Positions 20,699 to 29,109 of a stretch of DNA of 43,041 nt are shown here, piece by piece. The translations under genes were made by a program, and so were the position numbers. Within the stretch, counting starts at the first letter, position 1. Every line of letters starts with the position of its first letter. This DNA comes from a virus, in the IMG/VR virus record IMGVR_UViG_3300036761_001467, positions 1 to 43,041 of that record. One strand, written 5' to 3'. The notes under the pieces were generated by a model. That model was not told the origin of the DNA. It ran no database searches and saw nothing but the letters and a program-made list of their open reading frames with translations.

Positions 20699-22021
20699 TT
20701 AGTAGCTCGCGACGGCGTTGACGACGGTGGCCGTGAACGCCGGGTTGCCGTAGCAGCGACCGCTGAGCGTGAGCTCCGCCGGACCGCCGGCAGGACTCGC
20801 CTCGGGCTCGCTGGTCTTCCACGCGACCCGGGTGGCCTGGAGGGTCACGCTGACTGCGGCCTCGGCGAAGACGATCGAGAACTCGCCGTAGGGCACCGCG
20901 CCGCTGATCGAGGTGCCGCCCACGGCCCCGGTGAGCAGGGCGCGCACGGGCAGCAGGTCGGGGACGCGCACCTTGAGCTCGACGTCGATCTCGAGGTCGC
21001 CCTCGTAGACGTCGCCGTTGAGCAGGTTCCCGGAGTAGATGTCGCCGGCGAGGTTGCGCTTGATGTCGAGCGAGCCGCCGAGGATCTTGGCGCCGCCGTC
21101 GTAGTTGGTGCCGTCGAGGTCGATCTCGGTGGTCGCCGAGAGGTCGATGCCCTTGAGGTACTCGAGCAGGGACTCGTCGAGGCCCGGGTTGTTGGTGGCC
21201 GGGGCCCAGTCGGCGTCGATGCCGGCCCAGGTCGGGCGCACCTTCACCGGGGCGTTGCCCTCCCACTCGATCTTGAGCTCATCGAGCTTGCAGTCCTCGG
21301 CCGCCTTGTAGCTCGTGTCCTTCTTGCCGAACACCGTGCACCAGGGCAGGGTCGCGGCGGGCTCGATGACGTGCGTGTAGGCACCGCCGCCGCCCGCGGC
21401 GGCGCCGCCGGCGAGGTGGGTCGCGGTCAGCACCGTGACGACGCCGTTGCCGGTGTTGCCCGGGGCGACCGACGCGGTGATGAGGGCCTTGGCGTCGGTG
21501 TCGGCGTTGAGCGCATCGCGGACCTGCTTGGCGGTCGAGGTGATGGCGCCGAGGGGGCCGGTGGCGAGGCTGACCTCGATCGCCAACGCGACCACCGTGA
21601 TGTCGAGCACCTGGTCGTTGCCGGCCGGATCCGAGAGCTCGACCGTGATCCCGTTGCCGGCGGTGCCGGCCGTCTTGGCGAGGAAGGTGAGGTCGTTGTT
21701 GACGCCGGCCAGCGCGGTCGTGTAGACCGCCGGCACGGCGGGCGCGCCGCCGCTGGTGTCGACGTCGCCGAGTACCGAGTAGAGCAGGCCGGCGATGGAG
21801 CCCGGCCACATGCGGCTCTCGTAGTCCGCGGCCACGGCGGCCGACTCGCGGAACTCGCCGATCCCGCCGACCTCGGCCGAGGTGAGCTCGTCCTCGACCT
21901 GCTCGAGGGCGAAGTCGACGAGCTTGCCGCCGCCGACCGGGCCCCAGTAGTCCGGCTGAGCCTCGGGGGCGCCCTTGGCCGACTGGATGGCGAAGCCGGC
22001 CGCTGACAGTTTCAGGTTCAT
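20699..22021 (-). CDS. Major tail (tube) protein
   Basis: This 440-aa protein starts at ATG 22021 (ATGA overlap). The N-terminal (about 1-90) and C-terminal (about 220-440) parts are β-rich with the tube-protein pattern (LDLDGTNYDGGAKILGGSL... VELKVRVPDLLPVRALLTGAVGG). Between them, about residues 105-205 form a separate module (NDLTFLAKTAGTAGNGITVELSDPAGNDQ... AKQVRDALNADTDAKALITASVA), a domain seen in many phage surface proteins. This insertion explains the length, about 100 residues longer than usual. It is followed by G/GT, as expected. Confidence 0.8.
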   Translation of the reverse strand: MNLKLSAAGFAIQSAKGAPEAQPDYWGPVGGGKLVDFALEQVEDELTSAEVGGIGEFRESAAVAADYESRMWPGSIAGLLYSVLGDVDTSGGAPAVPAVYTTALAGVNNDLTFLAKTAGTAGNGITVELSDPAGNDQVLDITVVALAIEVSLATGPLGAITSTAKQVRDALNADTDAKALITASVAPGNTGNGVVTVLTATHLAGGAAAGGGGAYTHVIEPAATLPWCTVFGKKDTSYKAAEDCKLDELKIEWEGNAPVKVRPTWAGIDADWAPATNNPGLDESLLEYLKGIDLSATTEIDLDGTNYDGGAKILGGSLDIKRNLAGDIYSGNLLNGDVYEGDLEIDVELKVRVPDLLPVRALLTGAVGGTSISGAVPYGEFSIVFAEAAVSVTLQATRVAWKTSEPEASPAGGPAELTLSGRCYGNPAFTATVVNAVASY

Positions 22022-22218
22022 GCGGACTCCTTACTCGCTGTGGGCTTCGACGCCCTGACCGCCTTGCCGGCGGCGATGAGGCGCGCGAGCACCTCGGGGT
22101 CGAGGTCCTTTTCTGACACGATCCCGGCCTCGAGCTCGTAACGCAGGCGCCCGCTGGCGCCCACGAACGAGCCGCTGACCCACTCTTTGATCTCGTACTT
22201 GGCGAGGCTCTTGCTCAT
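22018..22218 (-). CDS. Small tail/head-associated hypothetical protein
   Basis: This 66-aa protein starts at ATG 22218 behind AAAGGACA. It has a short basic β segment (YEIKEWVSGSFVGASGRLRYELEAG) and a helix with EKDLDPEVLARLIAAGKAV. Its pattern, with G...V.L...E.A..L...G.A, resembles the small phage 'KOW/eeA-G' proteins found before tail genes. I do not recognise a function. Confidence 0.6.
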   Translation of the reverse strand: MSKSLAKYEIKEWVSGSFVGASGRLRYELEAGIVSEKDLDPEVLARLIAAGKAVRASKPTASKESA

Positions 22219-22239
22219 GGGCTCATTGTCCTTTCCGCG

Positions 22240-22665
22240 TCACCAGCACCGGCATCCGACGACGATCTCGAGGCACAGCTGGCGGTGAGTCCCGTCCGTG
22301 CCGGCGTCGAGCTTGTACTCGGGCACGCCCCACGCGGGCACGACGGCGGCGAACTTGTCCGACTCGAGCGCGTCCTCCACGGCGGCGGCGAAGGTGCGCA
22401 GGCGGCTACGCACGTCGGGGTAGGGCTCGGCGCGCTGCGTGTAGACGAAGACGGAGAGGCGGAACATCTCAGCGGACGGCTTGGTGCCCGACAGCTCCCA
22501 CGACATCGCGCCCGACGACTCGCCCCCGATCCAGACGTGGTCGGGCTGGATCGAGGCGGGGAAGCCGAGTTCGACGGTGATGTCTTCGGGCTGCAGCGCC
22601 GGCTGGTCGTTGAGCGCGTCGAGCAGGGCGTCCTGCGCCGCCCACAGGTTGAAGTCGGTAATCAT
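22240..22665 (-). CDS. Tail terminator/completion-like protein
   Basis: This 141-aa protein starts at ATG 22665 (ATGA overlap). It begins with a helix (ITDFNLWAAQDALLDALNDQP) followed by β strands with a central 'MFRLSVFVYTQ', then another helix (DVRSRLRTFAAAVEDALES) and closing strands. This α-β-β-α order fits tail terminator or minor tail U-like proteins of siphophages. It lies directly after the head-tail connector gene and before tail genes, which agrees. Confidence 0.6.
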   Translation of the reverse strand: MITDFNLWAAQDALLDALNDQPALQPEDITVELGFPASIQPDHVWIGGESSGAMSWELSGTKPSAEMFRLSVFVYTQRAEPYPDVRSRLRTFAAAVEDALESDKFAAVVPAWGVPEYKLDAGTDGTHRQLCLEIVVGCRCW

Positions 22666-23234
22666 CCCGTGACCGGCTTGTCGGCGCCGAGCAGACCGAT
22701 GATGGCGTCGACGTCGGGGATGCCGGTCTTGCCCGTCTTGTCGGCCTGGCTGATGCGGTAGCTGCCGAGCTCGGTCGAGAGTGAGGTGGCACGCCGCGGG
22801 ATCGTCGAGGGCAGCGCGCGCTCGGCGGCGAGCATCATCACGGCCTGCTTGGCGAGCTCGGGGACGACGCTGCCGCCGTGCGTGTAGGCGACCTCGATCT
22901 CGGCGCCGTCAGGCCACGTAGCGGCCCACTCGATCGCACCATACTTGCGCACCACGACCTCGGCGAGCTCGCCCACCGTGAGCGGCGTACCGTCGACCTT
23001 CACCGAGCTCACGGGTCCGACGTCGACCCAGTGCGGCAGAAACAGGCGCCGGCGGCCGGTGCCGGTGAGGATCGCGGTCGCCGAGCGCCGCAGGTAGGCG
23101 CAGTGCGCCGCGGCCTCGAACCACTGCTCGGCGAAGGTGCGCGCCGCGGCGAGCTTGTAGTGCGGGTAGCGCGTCGTGTTGGCGAGCTCCGGGTAGGCCG
23201 CCCGCAGCTCAGTCGTGGAGAAGTAGTAGGGCAT
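22662..23234 (-). CDS. Head-tail connector (gp6-like) protein
   Basis: This 190-aa protein starts at ATG 23234. It has the usual N-terminal 'FSTTELRAAYPELANTT' helix, a central helix (AARTFAEQWFEAAAHCA), β strands (RRLFLPHWVDVGPVSSVKVDG) and 'VAYTHGGSVVPELAKQAVMMLAAERAL', the signature of HK97 gp6-like head-tail connectors of Gram-positive phages. It probably forms the ring under the portal. Confidence 0.8.
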   Translation of the reverse strand: MPYYFSTTELRAAYPELANTTRYPHYKLAAARTFAEQWFEAAAHCAYLRRSATAILTGTGRRRLFLPHWVDVGPVSSVKVDGTPLTVGELAEVVVRKYGAIEWAATWPDGAEIEVAYTHGGSVVPELAKQAVMMLAAERALPSTIPRRATSLSTELGSYRISQADKTGKTGIPDVDAIIGLLGADKPVTG

Positions 23235-23237
23235 GGC

Positions 23238-23360
23238 TTACCTCCGCCGGTCGTTCCTGCGCCGGCCGATCTCGATGGTGAGTATCCAGACCGCTGCGCA
23301 GACGAGGGCCACGAGGAACCAGGCGCCGACGAACGCGAGTGCCGACTGCCACCAGGTCAT
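23238..23360 (-). CDS. 40-aa single-pass membrane peptide next to the amidase
   Basis: ATG 23360 overlaps the amidase stop as ATGA; the frame ends with TAA three bases before the connector gene start. The peptide is MTWWQSALAFVGAWFLVALV plus a second hydrophobic stretch and ends in a basic tail (GRRRNDRRR), so it has one membrane helix with a positive C-terminus. Position right behind the endolysin suggests a holin-like or antiholin role. Size and coupling are the only evidence. Confidence 0.55.
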   Translation of the reverse strand: MTWWQSALAFVGAWFLVALVCAAVWILTIEIGRRRNDRRR

Positions 23361-23953
23361 CGCCGGACCTCGTCGACCTGGCGCTGCGCCCACTCCGGCA
23401 GGTGCGCGTAGGCGCCGCCGGCCGGAGCGTCCTTGCGCGGGTGCAGGATGTACCAGAAGAGGCGCGCGGCCGGGAAGTTGGGCTGCAGGTCGATCTTGCC
23501 GCGCAGATTGACCGCCTCGTGGTCGGTGACGTCGCGCAGGCGGAAGTTCGGGCAGAGCCGGTCATAGCGCCGGATGAGGGCGGCGCAGGTGCGGACCTGC
23601 ACGTCCGGGTAGCTGTCCTTGCCGTCGCCGCGGTTGCAGAGCTCGATCCCGATGGTGTGCGAGTTGACCGCGCTCTCCCACGCCTCCAGCTGGCCGTCGC
23701 GGTCCCAGTCGTAGCGCCGGCAGAGCCCGGCCTGCCAGGCGGCGTGCTTGTAGGGGACGCAGTGGATCACGAGCCCGTCGTCGCCCACGACGTCGTGCGC
23801 GGCGACCTCGAACGAGGCTCGGGAGAACATATTCGCGACCGCGACGGCGCTGCTGCCCGCCGATACCGTGTGATGCAGGATCGCCCCGTAGACGTCGAGG
23901 AGGCCGCGCGGACGCGGGCTCCAGTTCGGGCTTCTGATCGTGCGCTCCATCAT
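23357..23953 (-). CDS. N-acetylmuramoyl-L-alanine amidase (endolysin, type 2)
   Basis: This 198-aa protein starts at ATG 23953 (a second ATG follows). It is a single PGRP/amidase-2 catalytic domain: zinc-ligand region ILHHT (His27/28), strand IGIELCN (about 101-106) and TDHEAVNLRGKIDLQPNFP (His145, Asp155), giving the His-His-Asp/Cys zinc site. No separate wall-binding domain is present. The family cleaves the bond between muramic acid and L-Ala in peptidoglycan. Its placement in the head module, about 13 kb from the holin and transglycosylase, is unusual for an endolysin; a virion-associated role is possible. Confidence 0.85.
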   Translation of the reverse strand: MMERTIRSPNWSPRPRGLLDVYGAILHHTVSAGSSAVAVANMFSRASFEVAAHDVVGDDGLVIHCVPYKHAAWQAGLCRRYDWDRDGQLEAWESAVNSHTIGIELCNRGDGKDSYPDVQVRTCAALIRRYDRLCPNFRLRDVTDHEAVNLRGKIDLQPNFPAARLFWYILHPRKDAPAGGAYAHLPEWAQRQVDEVRR

Positions 23954-23955
23954 GA

Positions 23956-24291
23956 CTACGCCTCTCGGTCGCCGCGCGCGTCCTCGATGGCGGCGATGTA
24001 CTCGTTGCGCGTGTTGGCCTCGCCGGGGTCGATGTCCTCGGCGCGGCAGAGGGCTTGCAGGTCGGCGAGCTTCATGCGCTCGAGCTTGGGCGCCGGCGCC
24101 TGGTCCTCCGGGTCCGGGTCGCGCTCGGGCAGCATCGTCAGGCCCCGGTCGGGCTCGGGCTCGGGGGCGCCGCCGGGGAGGAGCCCGGCGCGGCGCGCCT
24201 CCTCGTCGCTGAGCTTGGTGCCCGGCGTGTAGGCAAGGACGGTGCGTCCGTCCACTGCCTTGCGATAGATGCGCTCCTTGACGATGAACAT
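23956..24291 (-). CDS. Head-associated hypothetical protein sharing a domain with the glycosyltransferase
   Basis: This 111-aa protein starts at ATG 24291 behind AAGGGGG. The first 40 residues (IYRKAVDGRTVLAYTPGTKL then SDEEARRAGLLPG) match the C-terminal tail of the glycosyltransferase just upstream. A Pro/Glu-rich linker follows, then a helical domain (LERMKLADLQALCRAEDIDP... TRNEYIAAIEDA) of the SAP/Rho-N-like type common in phage capsid-module proteins. It lies between the capsid region and the connectors. Confidence 0.6.
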   Translation of the reverse strand: MFIVKERIYRKAVDGRTVLAYTPGTKLSDEEARRAGLLPGGAPEPEPDRGLTMLPERDPDPEDQAPAPKLERMKLADLQALCRAEDIDPGEANTRNEYIAAIEDARGDREA

Positions 24292-24340
24292 CGCTTACCC
24301 CCTTGACGTATTGGCTGCCGAGCTGATTGTCGGGCCGGCG

Positions 24341-25186
24341 TCACCGGGCGAGCAGGCCGAGCCGCACAGCCTCGGCCTCGGACACGATCGCGCCGGCCGG
24401 GTAGAGCAGGCGCCGGCGCCCCTCGAACGTCTCGTAGTAGCGCCCGCCGATGACGTACATGCCGGGCTCACCTTCCGCCGGCGCGACCGGCGGCAGGCCC
24501 GGCGGCTCGTAGGGCGAAGGCTCGCGGAAGCGGCTGCGCAGGAACCGCTCGAGGCCCTCGAAGGTGCCGTCAGACGAAGAGAGGTAGGCGCCGTCGATCC
24601 TGGTCCGCGCCTCGCGCTTGCTGATCTTGCAGTCGCCGATGCGCTCGCCGCCGATGCCGGCCAGGTTGCCGTACAGGGTGCGCTTGTGCAGGACGCGGAT
24701 GCGCGTCGCGGCGCCGACGTCGAGCGCCTCGAGCATGGCCGTCTTGTGGATCGGCAGCGGCACGTGGAGCTCGTAGGAGAGCGGACGCGGGTAGCCGAGA
24801 CGCCTCAGCAGGTTGAGCGTCTGCGCCATGCCCTTGCTGTACTGCGAGACGCCGCCCCAGCGTTCGCGGTACTGGCGCAGCACGCCGGATACCGGGCCGC
24901 GGTGCAGGACCGGGACCTCGGCGACCGGGCGGATGACGTAGAAGTCGTCGTTGAACAGGTAGAAGGGGTCGCTGGTGCCGGGGTGTTCGCAGGCGGCGCG
25001 CAGGGCGCGCGTCGTCACGCGGTATTTGACGTCGCGCTGGTCGGTGGCGACGAACTCGACGCCGCGCAGCCACTCGGGCGCGCCGCCGAAGATCCACACG
25101 CGCTCGTGCGGCAGGTTGGCAAGCGAGCGCAGCGAGTAGCGCAGCTCCTCGTTCTCACCGTCGCGGCAGAGGTAGACGACGTCCAC
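24341..25186 (-). CDS. Stealth-like glycosyltransferase/phosphotransferase
   Basis: This 281-aa protein starts at GTG 25186 behind AGGGGAAG. It shows the Stealth (CR1-CR2) pattern: VVYLCRDGENEELRYSLRSL near the N-terminus, VWIFGGAPEWL, then FYLFNDDFYV, where Asp80-Asp81 would bind the metal-nucleotide. The family transfers sugars or sugar-phosphates to polysaccharides or protein-bound glycans. The C-terminal 40 residues (GGRYYETFEGRRRLLYPAGA... SEAEAVRLGLL) are a small β module shared with the next gene. Proximity to capsid and head genes suggests virion glycosylation; surface conversion of the host is the alternative. Confidence 0.7.
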   Translation of the reverse strand: MDVVYLCRDGENEELRYSLRSLANLPHERVWIFGGAPEWLRGVEFVATDQRDVKYRVTTRALRAACEHPGTSDPFYLFNDDFYVIRPVAEVPVLHRGPVSGVLRQYRERWGGVSQYSKGMAQTLNLLRRLGYPRPLSYELHVPLPIHKTAMLEALDVGAATRIRVLHKRTLYGNLAGIGGERIGDCKISKREARTRIDGAYLSSSDGTFEGLERFLRSRFREPSPYEPPGLPPVAPAEGEPGMYVIGGRYYETFEGRRRLLYPAGAIVSEAEAVRLGLLAR

Positions 25187-25205
25187 GGCTTCCCCTCACG
25201 AGAAA

Positions 25206-25238
25206 CGGCCCGGGCTCGCGCGCTGCGAGCCCGGGCCG
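25206..25238 (-). terminator. Strong terminator after the capsid gene
   Basis: A 14-bp perfect stem (CGGCCCGGGCTCGC at 25206-25219 with its complement at 25225-25238) has a 5-nt loop. In the minus-strand direction it is followed by TTTCT. It lies directly downstream of the capsid stop at 25260 and should cap the abundant capsid transcript. Confidence 0.8.
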
Positions 25239-25259
25239 CCTGCGTTCACGCTACCGGGG

Positions 25260-26612
25260 TCAGGAGCCCGAGCCCGCGCTGATCTCGGCGAAGGCGACCG
25301 TCTCCATGGCGCCGGCTGCGGCGCTGAACTCGGCGAGGATCGCTACGAGGTTCTTGACGAAGTAGTCGGCGTGGCTGTCCGAGAGGGCGATGCTGATGCC
25401 CTCGTGCATCCACACCGCGAACTCCCGCCAGATGCCCATGACGCTCATCCCGGCCGGCAGGTCGAAGTTCGGCAGCACGAGCGTACCCTCGACCTCGATC
25501 GGGTTCGGCCGCGTGGGCGGACCGAAGATGAACGACCCGGTGTTGGCACCGCCCTCGTCGTTGCGCGCGAAGCGCAGGAGCTTGTAGTCGGCGCGTCCGA
25601 CGAAGCACACATTGGGCGCCTCGCCGTAGGCGTCGCCGATCGTCACGGAGCCGTCGTAGATGTCCTCGATGAGGCTCATCGCGTCGACGCCGCTGCGGTC
25701 CACGTGGCCGATGCCCGGGGTGTTGCAGATGCCCTGCAGGTTCGGACCGATACCGTTGCCGTTGATGACCTGCCGGGCGAGCCGACGCCGCAGGCCCCAC
25801 TCGAGCTTCGCGTCGATCAGGCTGCGCACGCCGGCGACGTCGCGCAGCGACTGCTTTGAGGCCGGCATCCAGTGGGCGATCGTGGTCACGTCGAAGGTCA
25901 CCGGCTCGAGCGTCAGGGCGCTCTCCGGCTTGGTGACCTCGGTGTTCTGGACCGACTCGGCGACCTCGGCCGCGGCGTTCGTGAAGACGTTCTCACGGAC
26001 CCACTTGACGGAGTTCGAGTCCGTGCTCGCCATGGTGATCAGGTCGAGCACCGTCAGCGGCGGCAGGAGCGGCAGCGGACGGATTCCCGGCTGGGCGTCC
26101 GGCTCGACCACGGTCGCCGGCGTCGAGAAGATCGTCGCCTGCGGGCCACGCAGGATGGCGCGGGCCTGGTCGCGGTCGGCGACCTGCACCGGCGCCGTGG
26201 TGCCGATCTGCAGCTTCGAGTTCGGCGTGTCGGGGATGCGCGCCGCGAGGTCGTGGAAGACGTCGCTGGCGGTGAACTGCTCGCCCATCGAGACGGGCGC
26301 CCCGCTGGCCGGCGCCTGCGGCGTCATGCGGGCGGTCGGGGAGCCCTCCGGCGCCTCGGTGCCCATGAGCTCTAGGACGCCCTTGTAGGCGTCCTCGGCG
26401 CTGCGCGCGACGCCGGCGGCCGTGTCGTAGGCCGTCTTCGCCTCCTGCGCGGCGGCGTACTCCCCCGTGTCCGTGAGGGTCTTGCCCTCGGGGAGCTCGA
26501 CGTTGGCCAGCCCGTCGCGGGCGACGACCAGCGCGTCCCACTTGGTTTGCGCCTCCGTGGTGGCGGCGTCGGCCTGCTCACGCAGCGCGCGAGCACGTTC
26601 CTTGAGCTTCAT
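25260..26612 (-). CDS. Major capsid protein, HK97 fold
   Basis: This 450-aa protein starts at ATG 26612 behind AAGGAG. Residues about 1-120 form a charged coiled helix (KLKERARALREQADAATTEAQTKWDALVVARDG) acting as the delta/scaffold region. The body shows HK97 features: LLPPLTVLDLITMAS, TFDVTTIAHWMPASKQSLRDV, GLRRRLARQVINGNG, LPNFDLPAGMSVMGIWREFAVWMHEGISI and SDSHADYFVKNLVAILAEFSAA. It is preceded by the ClpP-type protease that would remove the N-terminal region, and followed by a strong terminator. Confidence 0.9.
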   Translation of the reverse strand: MKLKERARALREQADAATTEAQTKWDALVVARDGLANVELPEGKTLTDTGEYAAAQEAKTAYDTAAGVARSAEDAYKGVLELMGTEAPEGSPTARMTPQAPASGAPVSMGEQFTASDVFHDLAARIPDTPNSKLQIGTTAPVQVADRDQARAILRGPQATIFSTPATVVEPDAQPGIRPLPLLPPLTVLDLITMASTDSNSVKWVRENVFTNAAAEVAESVQNTEVTKPESALTLEPVTFDVTTIAHWMPASKQSLRDVAGVRSLIDAKLEWGLRRRLARQVINGNGIGPNLQGICNTPGIGHVDRSGVDAMSLIEDIYDGSVTIGDAYGEAPNVCFVGRADYKLLRFARNDEGGANTGSFIFGPPTRPNPIEVEGTLVLPNFDLPAGMSVMGIWREFAVWMHEGISIALSDSHADYFVKNLVAILAEFSAAAGAMETVAFAEISAGSGS

Positions 26613-26624
26613 GTGGTCTCCTTC

Positions 26625-27455
26625 CTAGTGCCGCTTGGCCGTTGTCAGCAGCGACGCCAGCCCTGCTGTGTCCATGGTCGCGGGAGCGTCACCCGAACGC
26701 GCGTCGGGCTCTTCTTCCTGCTGGTCCTCGAGCTGGGCGAGGACCTCGTCGATCTCGTCGCGGGCGCTGCGCAGCTTGGCCTCGTTGGCGGCCGACAAGG
26801 TGCGCCCGATGGCGTTCGGGGAGCGGTAGCCGAGCGACTCGAGCACCGAGCTGTCGCAGGCCGCCGCCGGCATCCGGCTCTCGAGCACCGCGTCGACGAA
26901 GCCCCACTCGGCCGCCTGTTCGGCGGTCAGGTAGGTCTCGGCGTCGAGCGCCTCCTGGAGCTCGCCCTCGGGCTTGGTGCAACGCTCGAGGTAGACCTTG
27001 CTCATCAGGTCGCCCACGCGGTCGAGGTAGTCGGCGTACTCGCGCATCTCGCGCGCGTTGCCGACGTTGACGCCCCAGGGGTTGTGGATCATGAACATCG
27101 TGTTGTCGAACATGCGCACGCTGTCCGCGGCCAGCGCGACCACGGTGGCGATGGAGCCCGTCCAGCCCTCGATCAGCGAGGTCACCGTGGCCGGGTGGGT
27201 GCGCAGGGCGTTGTAGATCGCCACGCCGTCCGAGACCGAGCCACCGGGACTGTTGAAGTGCAGCACGATCTCCGGCGTCTCGATGGCGACGATCTTCTGG
27301 CAGAGCTCCTTGGCGGTCAGCGAGGGGTCGAACCAGTCGTCGCCGATGACGTCGTAGATCCAGATGTCGGTAGCAGTCGGCTCGCCCTCGGCCCGGACCG
27401 CCGCCTTGACCTCGTAGAAACAGCCCTTAGCCTTGGGGAACTGCCGCTGCAACAT
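26625..27455 (-). CDS. Prohead protease, ClpP/S14 type
   Basis: This 276-aa protein starts at ATG 27455 behind AAGGAGG; a longer frame starts upstream without such a site. The ClpP-fold core shows FNSPGGSVSDGVAIYNAL, EGWTGSIATVVALAAD (catalytic Ser about residue 101), MIHNPWGVNVG (His about 124) and DAETYLTAEQAAEWGFVD (Asp about 171). The C-terminal 75 residues are charged and helical (EAKLRSARDEIDEVLAQLEDQQEEE), possibly an internal scaffold. It matures the capsid. Confidence 0.9.
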   Translation of the reverse strand: MLQRQFPKAKGCFYEVKAAVRAEGEPTATDIWIYDVIGDDWFDPSLTAKELCQKIVAIETPEIVLHFNSPGGSVSDGVAIYNALRTHPATVTSLIEGWTGSIATVVALAADSVRMFDNTMFMIHNPWGVNVGNAREMREYADYLDRVGDLMSKVYLERCTKPEGELQEALDAETYLTAEQAAEWGFVDAVLESRMPAAACDSSVLESLGYRSPNAIGRTLSAANEAKLRSARDEIDEVLAQLEDQQEEEPDARSGDAPATMDTAGLASLLTTAKRH

Positions 27456-27505
27456 CGTCGTCCTCCTTGTCTTTGCGCATGATGCGGGAACCGTCACCCT
27501 CGCGC

Positions 27506-27856
27506 TCACGCCGTGCCGGCCAGGACGACCAGGTCGGGGTCGAGTTCGGCGAGGGCGCTGGCGTAGTTGAGGTCGACGACCGTGGCCTGCATCTCACACG
27601 TCGGAGCCGCGAGACTGACCTCGATGCGGGCGTCGATCCGCCGCGGCGGCAGAGCCGCGACGAAGCCGACACCCTCGGGGACGGCGGGGGCGGTGACCGG
27701 CGCCTGCATCACGCAGACCGGCGCCGCCAGGGAGACGTCGATCGAGATGCGGATCTCGGCGGCGACCTCCTCCTCGATCCAGCCGGCGAAGGCGCGGTCC
27801 TTGGCGCTCGAGTCCGTGACCCAGCCGCGGAAAGCCCTGTCGTAGTAGGAGGTCAA
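27506..27856 (-). CDS. Hypothetical protein with a repeated β motif
   Basis: This 116-aa protein starts at TTG 27856 (TTGA overlap with the upstream stop). The strand pattern IDVSLAAPVCVMQAPV recurs 45 residues later as IEVSLAAPTCEMQATV, indicating an internal duplication. The N-terminus reads YYDRAFRGWVTD and KDRAFAGWIEE, a second short repeat. It is the last gene of the insert between portal and protease and probably structural. Confidence 0.5.
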   Translation of the reverse strand: MTSYYDRAFRGWVTDSSAKDRAFAGWIEEEVAAEIRISIDVSLAAPVCVMQAPVTAPAVPEGVGFVAALPPRRIDARIEVSLAAPTCEMQATVVDLNYASALAELDPDLVVLAGTA

Positions 27857-29100
27857 GAGAGCTTGCCTCTCGTCTTGAGGTCTTCATCCCACGTCCAGAC
27901 ACCGAGGACGGCGATCCCGTCGTCGTCGTAGAGCGTCACGCCGGTGTCGTCCTCGACAGTCTTGTTGGTCAGCAGCTTGCGGACCAGGCTGGTCTCATCG
28001 ACCTCCTGCCTGATCAGAGCCGGGTTGTTCAGGCCACTGAGGTCTATGGCGAAGTCTGGGTCGGCGTTGTTCTCCACCAGCCCAAATCCGCCAATGACGA
28101 GCTGTCCTCCTGAGCAGGAGGAGTCGACGATGATCTTCCCTCCATCCAGTCCGATGATCGCTTCCGAGCCATCACTCATGCCGTGGACCTCGCACATGTC
28201 CGAACAGCGAGTGAAAGAGACCTGGGTGCCATCGTTCATCACGAGCACCGAGGGGATGTTGGCGTACATCGGGAGCAGGTTGTCGAAGAAGGAGGAGCCG
28301 AGCGTAGTGGGATCGGGATTGACGTATGGGGCCAGCTCGACGCGGGCTATCGAGCCGCCCCTGACCCAGCCGAGGAAGTTGGTGACGTCCTCTACCCAGC
28401 AGTCGACCATCACGTTCCAGGATCCCGACATCTCCCCGTACAGGTCGACCTGGTAGAACTCCGTGTCCGTGGTGATCGCCCCGGGTTCGACCGTGACGAT
28501 GTTCCACGTATCCGATTCGATCTTGTAACCGGAGACATCCTGACCGGCTGCTATGGTCAGGTCGGCGGTGGTCTTGATTCGCGTGAATCCCCAGGCCTCT
28601 GCGATGAGTCTGGCGTCCTCCAGATTGTCGACCGGATGTGAGAACGTCCCAGTGGGGTAGTCCGCGCCGGGCTCGCCGGTCTCAGTGTTGACCGTGACCG
28701 CGTTGACGTACCTCGAATACTGGATCTCCAGAGACTGTGCGAAGGTCGCGTCGGAGAGGTTCGACACCTGCATGACGATGGTCACTGTGTAGGAACCGAG
28801 GGTCGAGACGAACGGAGAGAAGCCGGATGGATCGGTGTAGATGTTGCCCTCGATGGTCAGCCAGTGATTGGCCTCCTGTGGTCGAATCCGCCATCCGTTC
28901 AGCATGAAGAACGTCGTGCCGAGGTCCTTCGTGTCGGAGAGCGGGTCGCCACCGACCGTCCGCATGGCGGGCAGGTACTTGCTGTTGTCGGAGGTCAACA
29001 TCCAGTCGATCCACCGGCTCCACATGTCTTCCACCGTTATGTCTGTCGTGCCGGGTGTCAGCACGATCAGTCTGTTCGGGCCATCAAAGGTGTAGCCCAC
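27853..29100 (-). CDS. Appendage-like structural protein 3
   Basis: This 415-aa protein starts at GTG 29100. It begins YTFDGPNRLIVLTPGTTDITVEDMWSRWIDWMLTSDNSKYLPAM and continues NGWRIRPQEANHWLTIEGNIYTDPSGFSPFV, a block that recurs in environmental phage structural proteins. The rest is repeated β strands (about 130-370) consistent with a parallel β-helix (VSGYKIESDTWNIVTVEPGAITTDTEFYQVDLYGEMSGSW), suggesting a fibre or appendage. It also ends in a charged tail. Function beyond structural is unknown. Confidence 0.65.
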   Translation of the reverse strand: MGYTFDGPNRLIVLTPGTTDITVEDMWSRWIDWMLTSDNSKYLPAMRTVGGDPLSDTKDLGTTFFMLNGWRIRPQEANHWLTIEGNIYTDPSGFSPFVSTLGSYTVTIVMQVSNLSDATFAQSLEIQYSRYVNAVTVNTETGEPGADYPTGTFSHPVDNLEDARLIAEAWGFTRIKTTADLTIAAGQDVSGYKIESDTWNIVTVEPGAITTDTEFYQVDLYGEMSGSWNVMVDCWVEDVTNFLGWVRGGSIARVELAPYVNPDPTTLGSSFFDNLLPMYANIPSVLVMNDGTQVSFTRCSDMCEVHGMSDGSEAIIGLDGGKIIVDSSCSGGQLVIGGFGLVENNADPDFAIDLSGLNNPALIRQEVDETSLVRKLLTNKTVEDDTGVTLYDDDGIAVLGVWTWDEDLKTRGKLS

Positions 29101-29109
29101 CGCCGCCCC

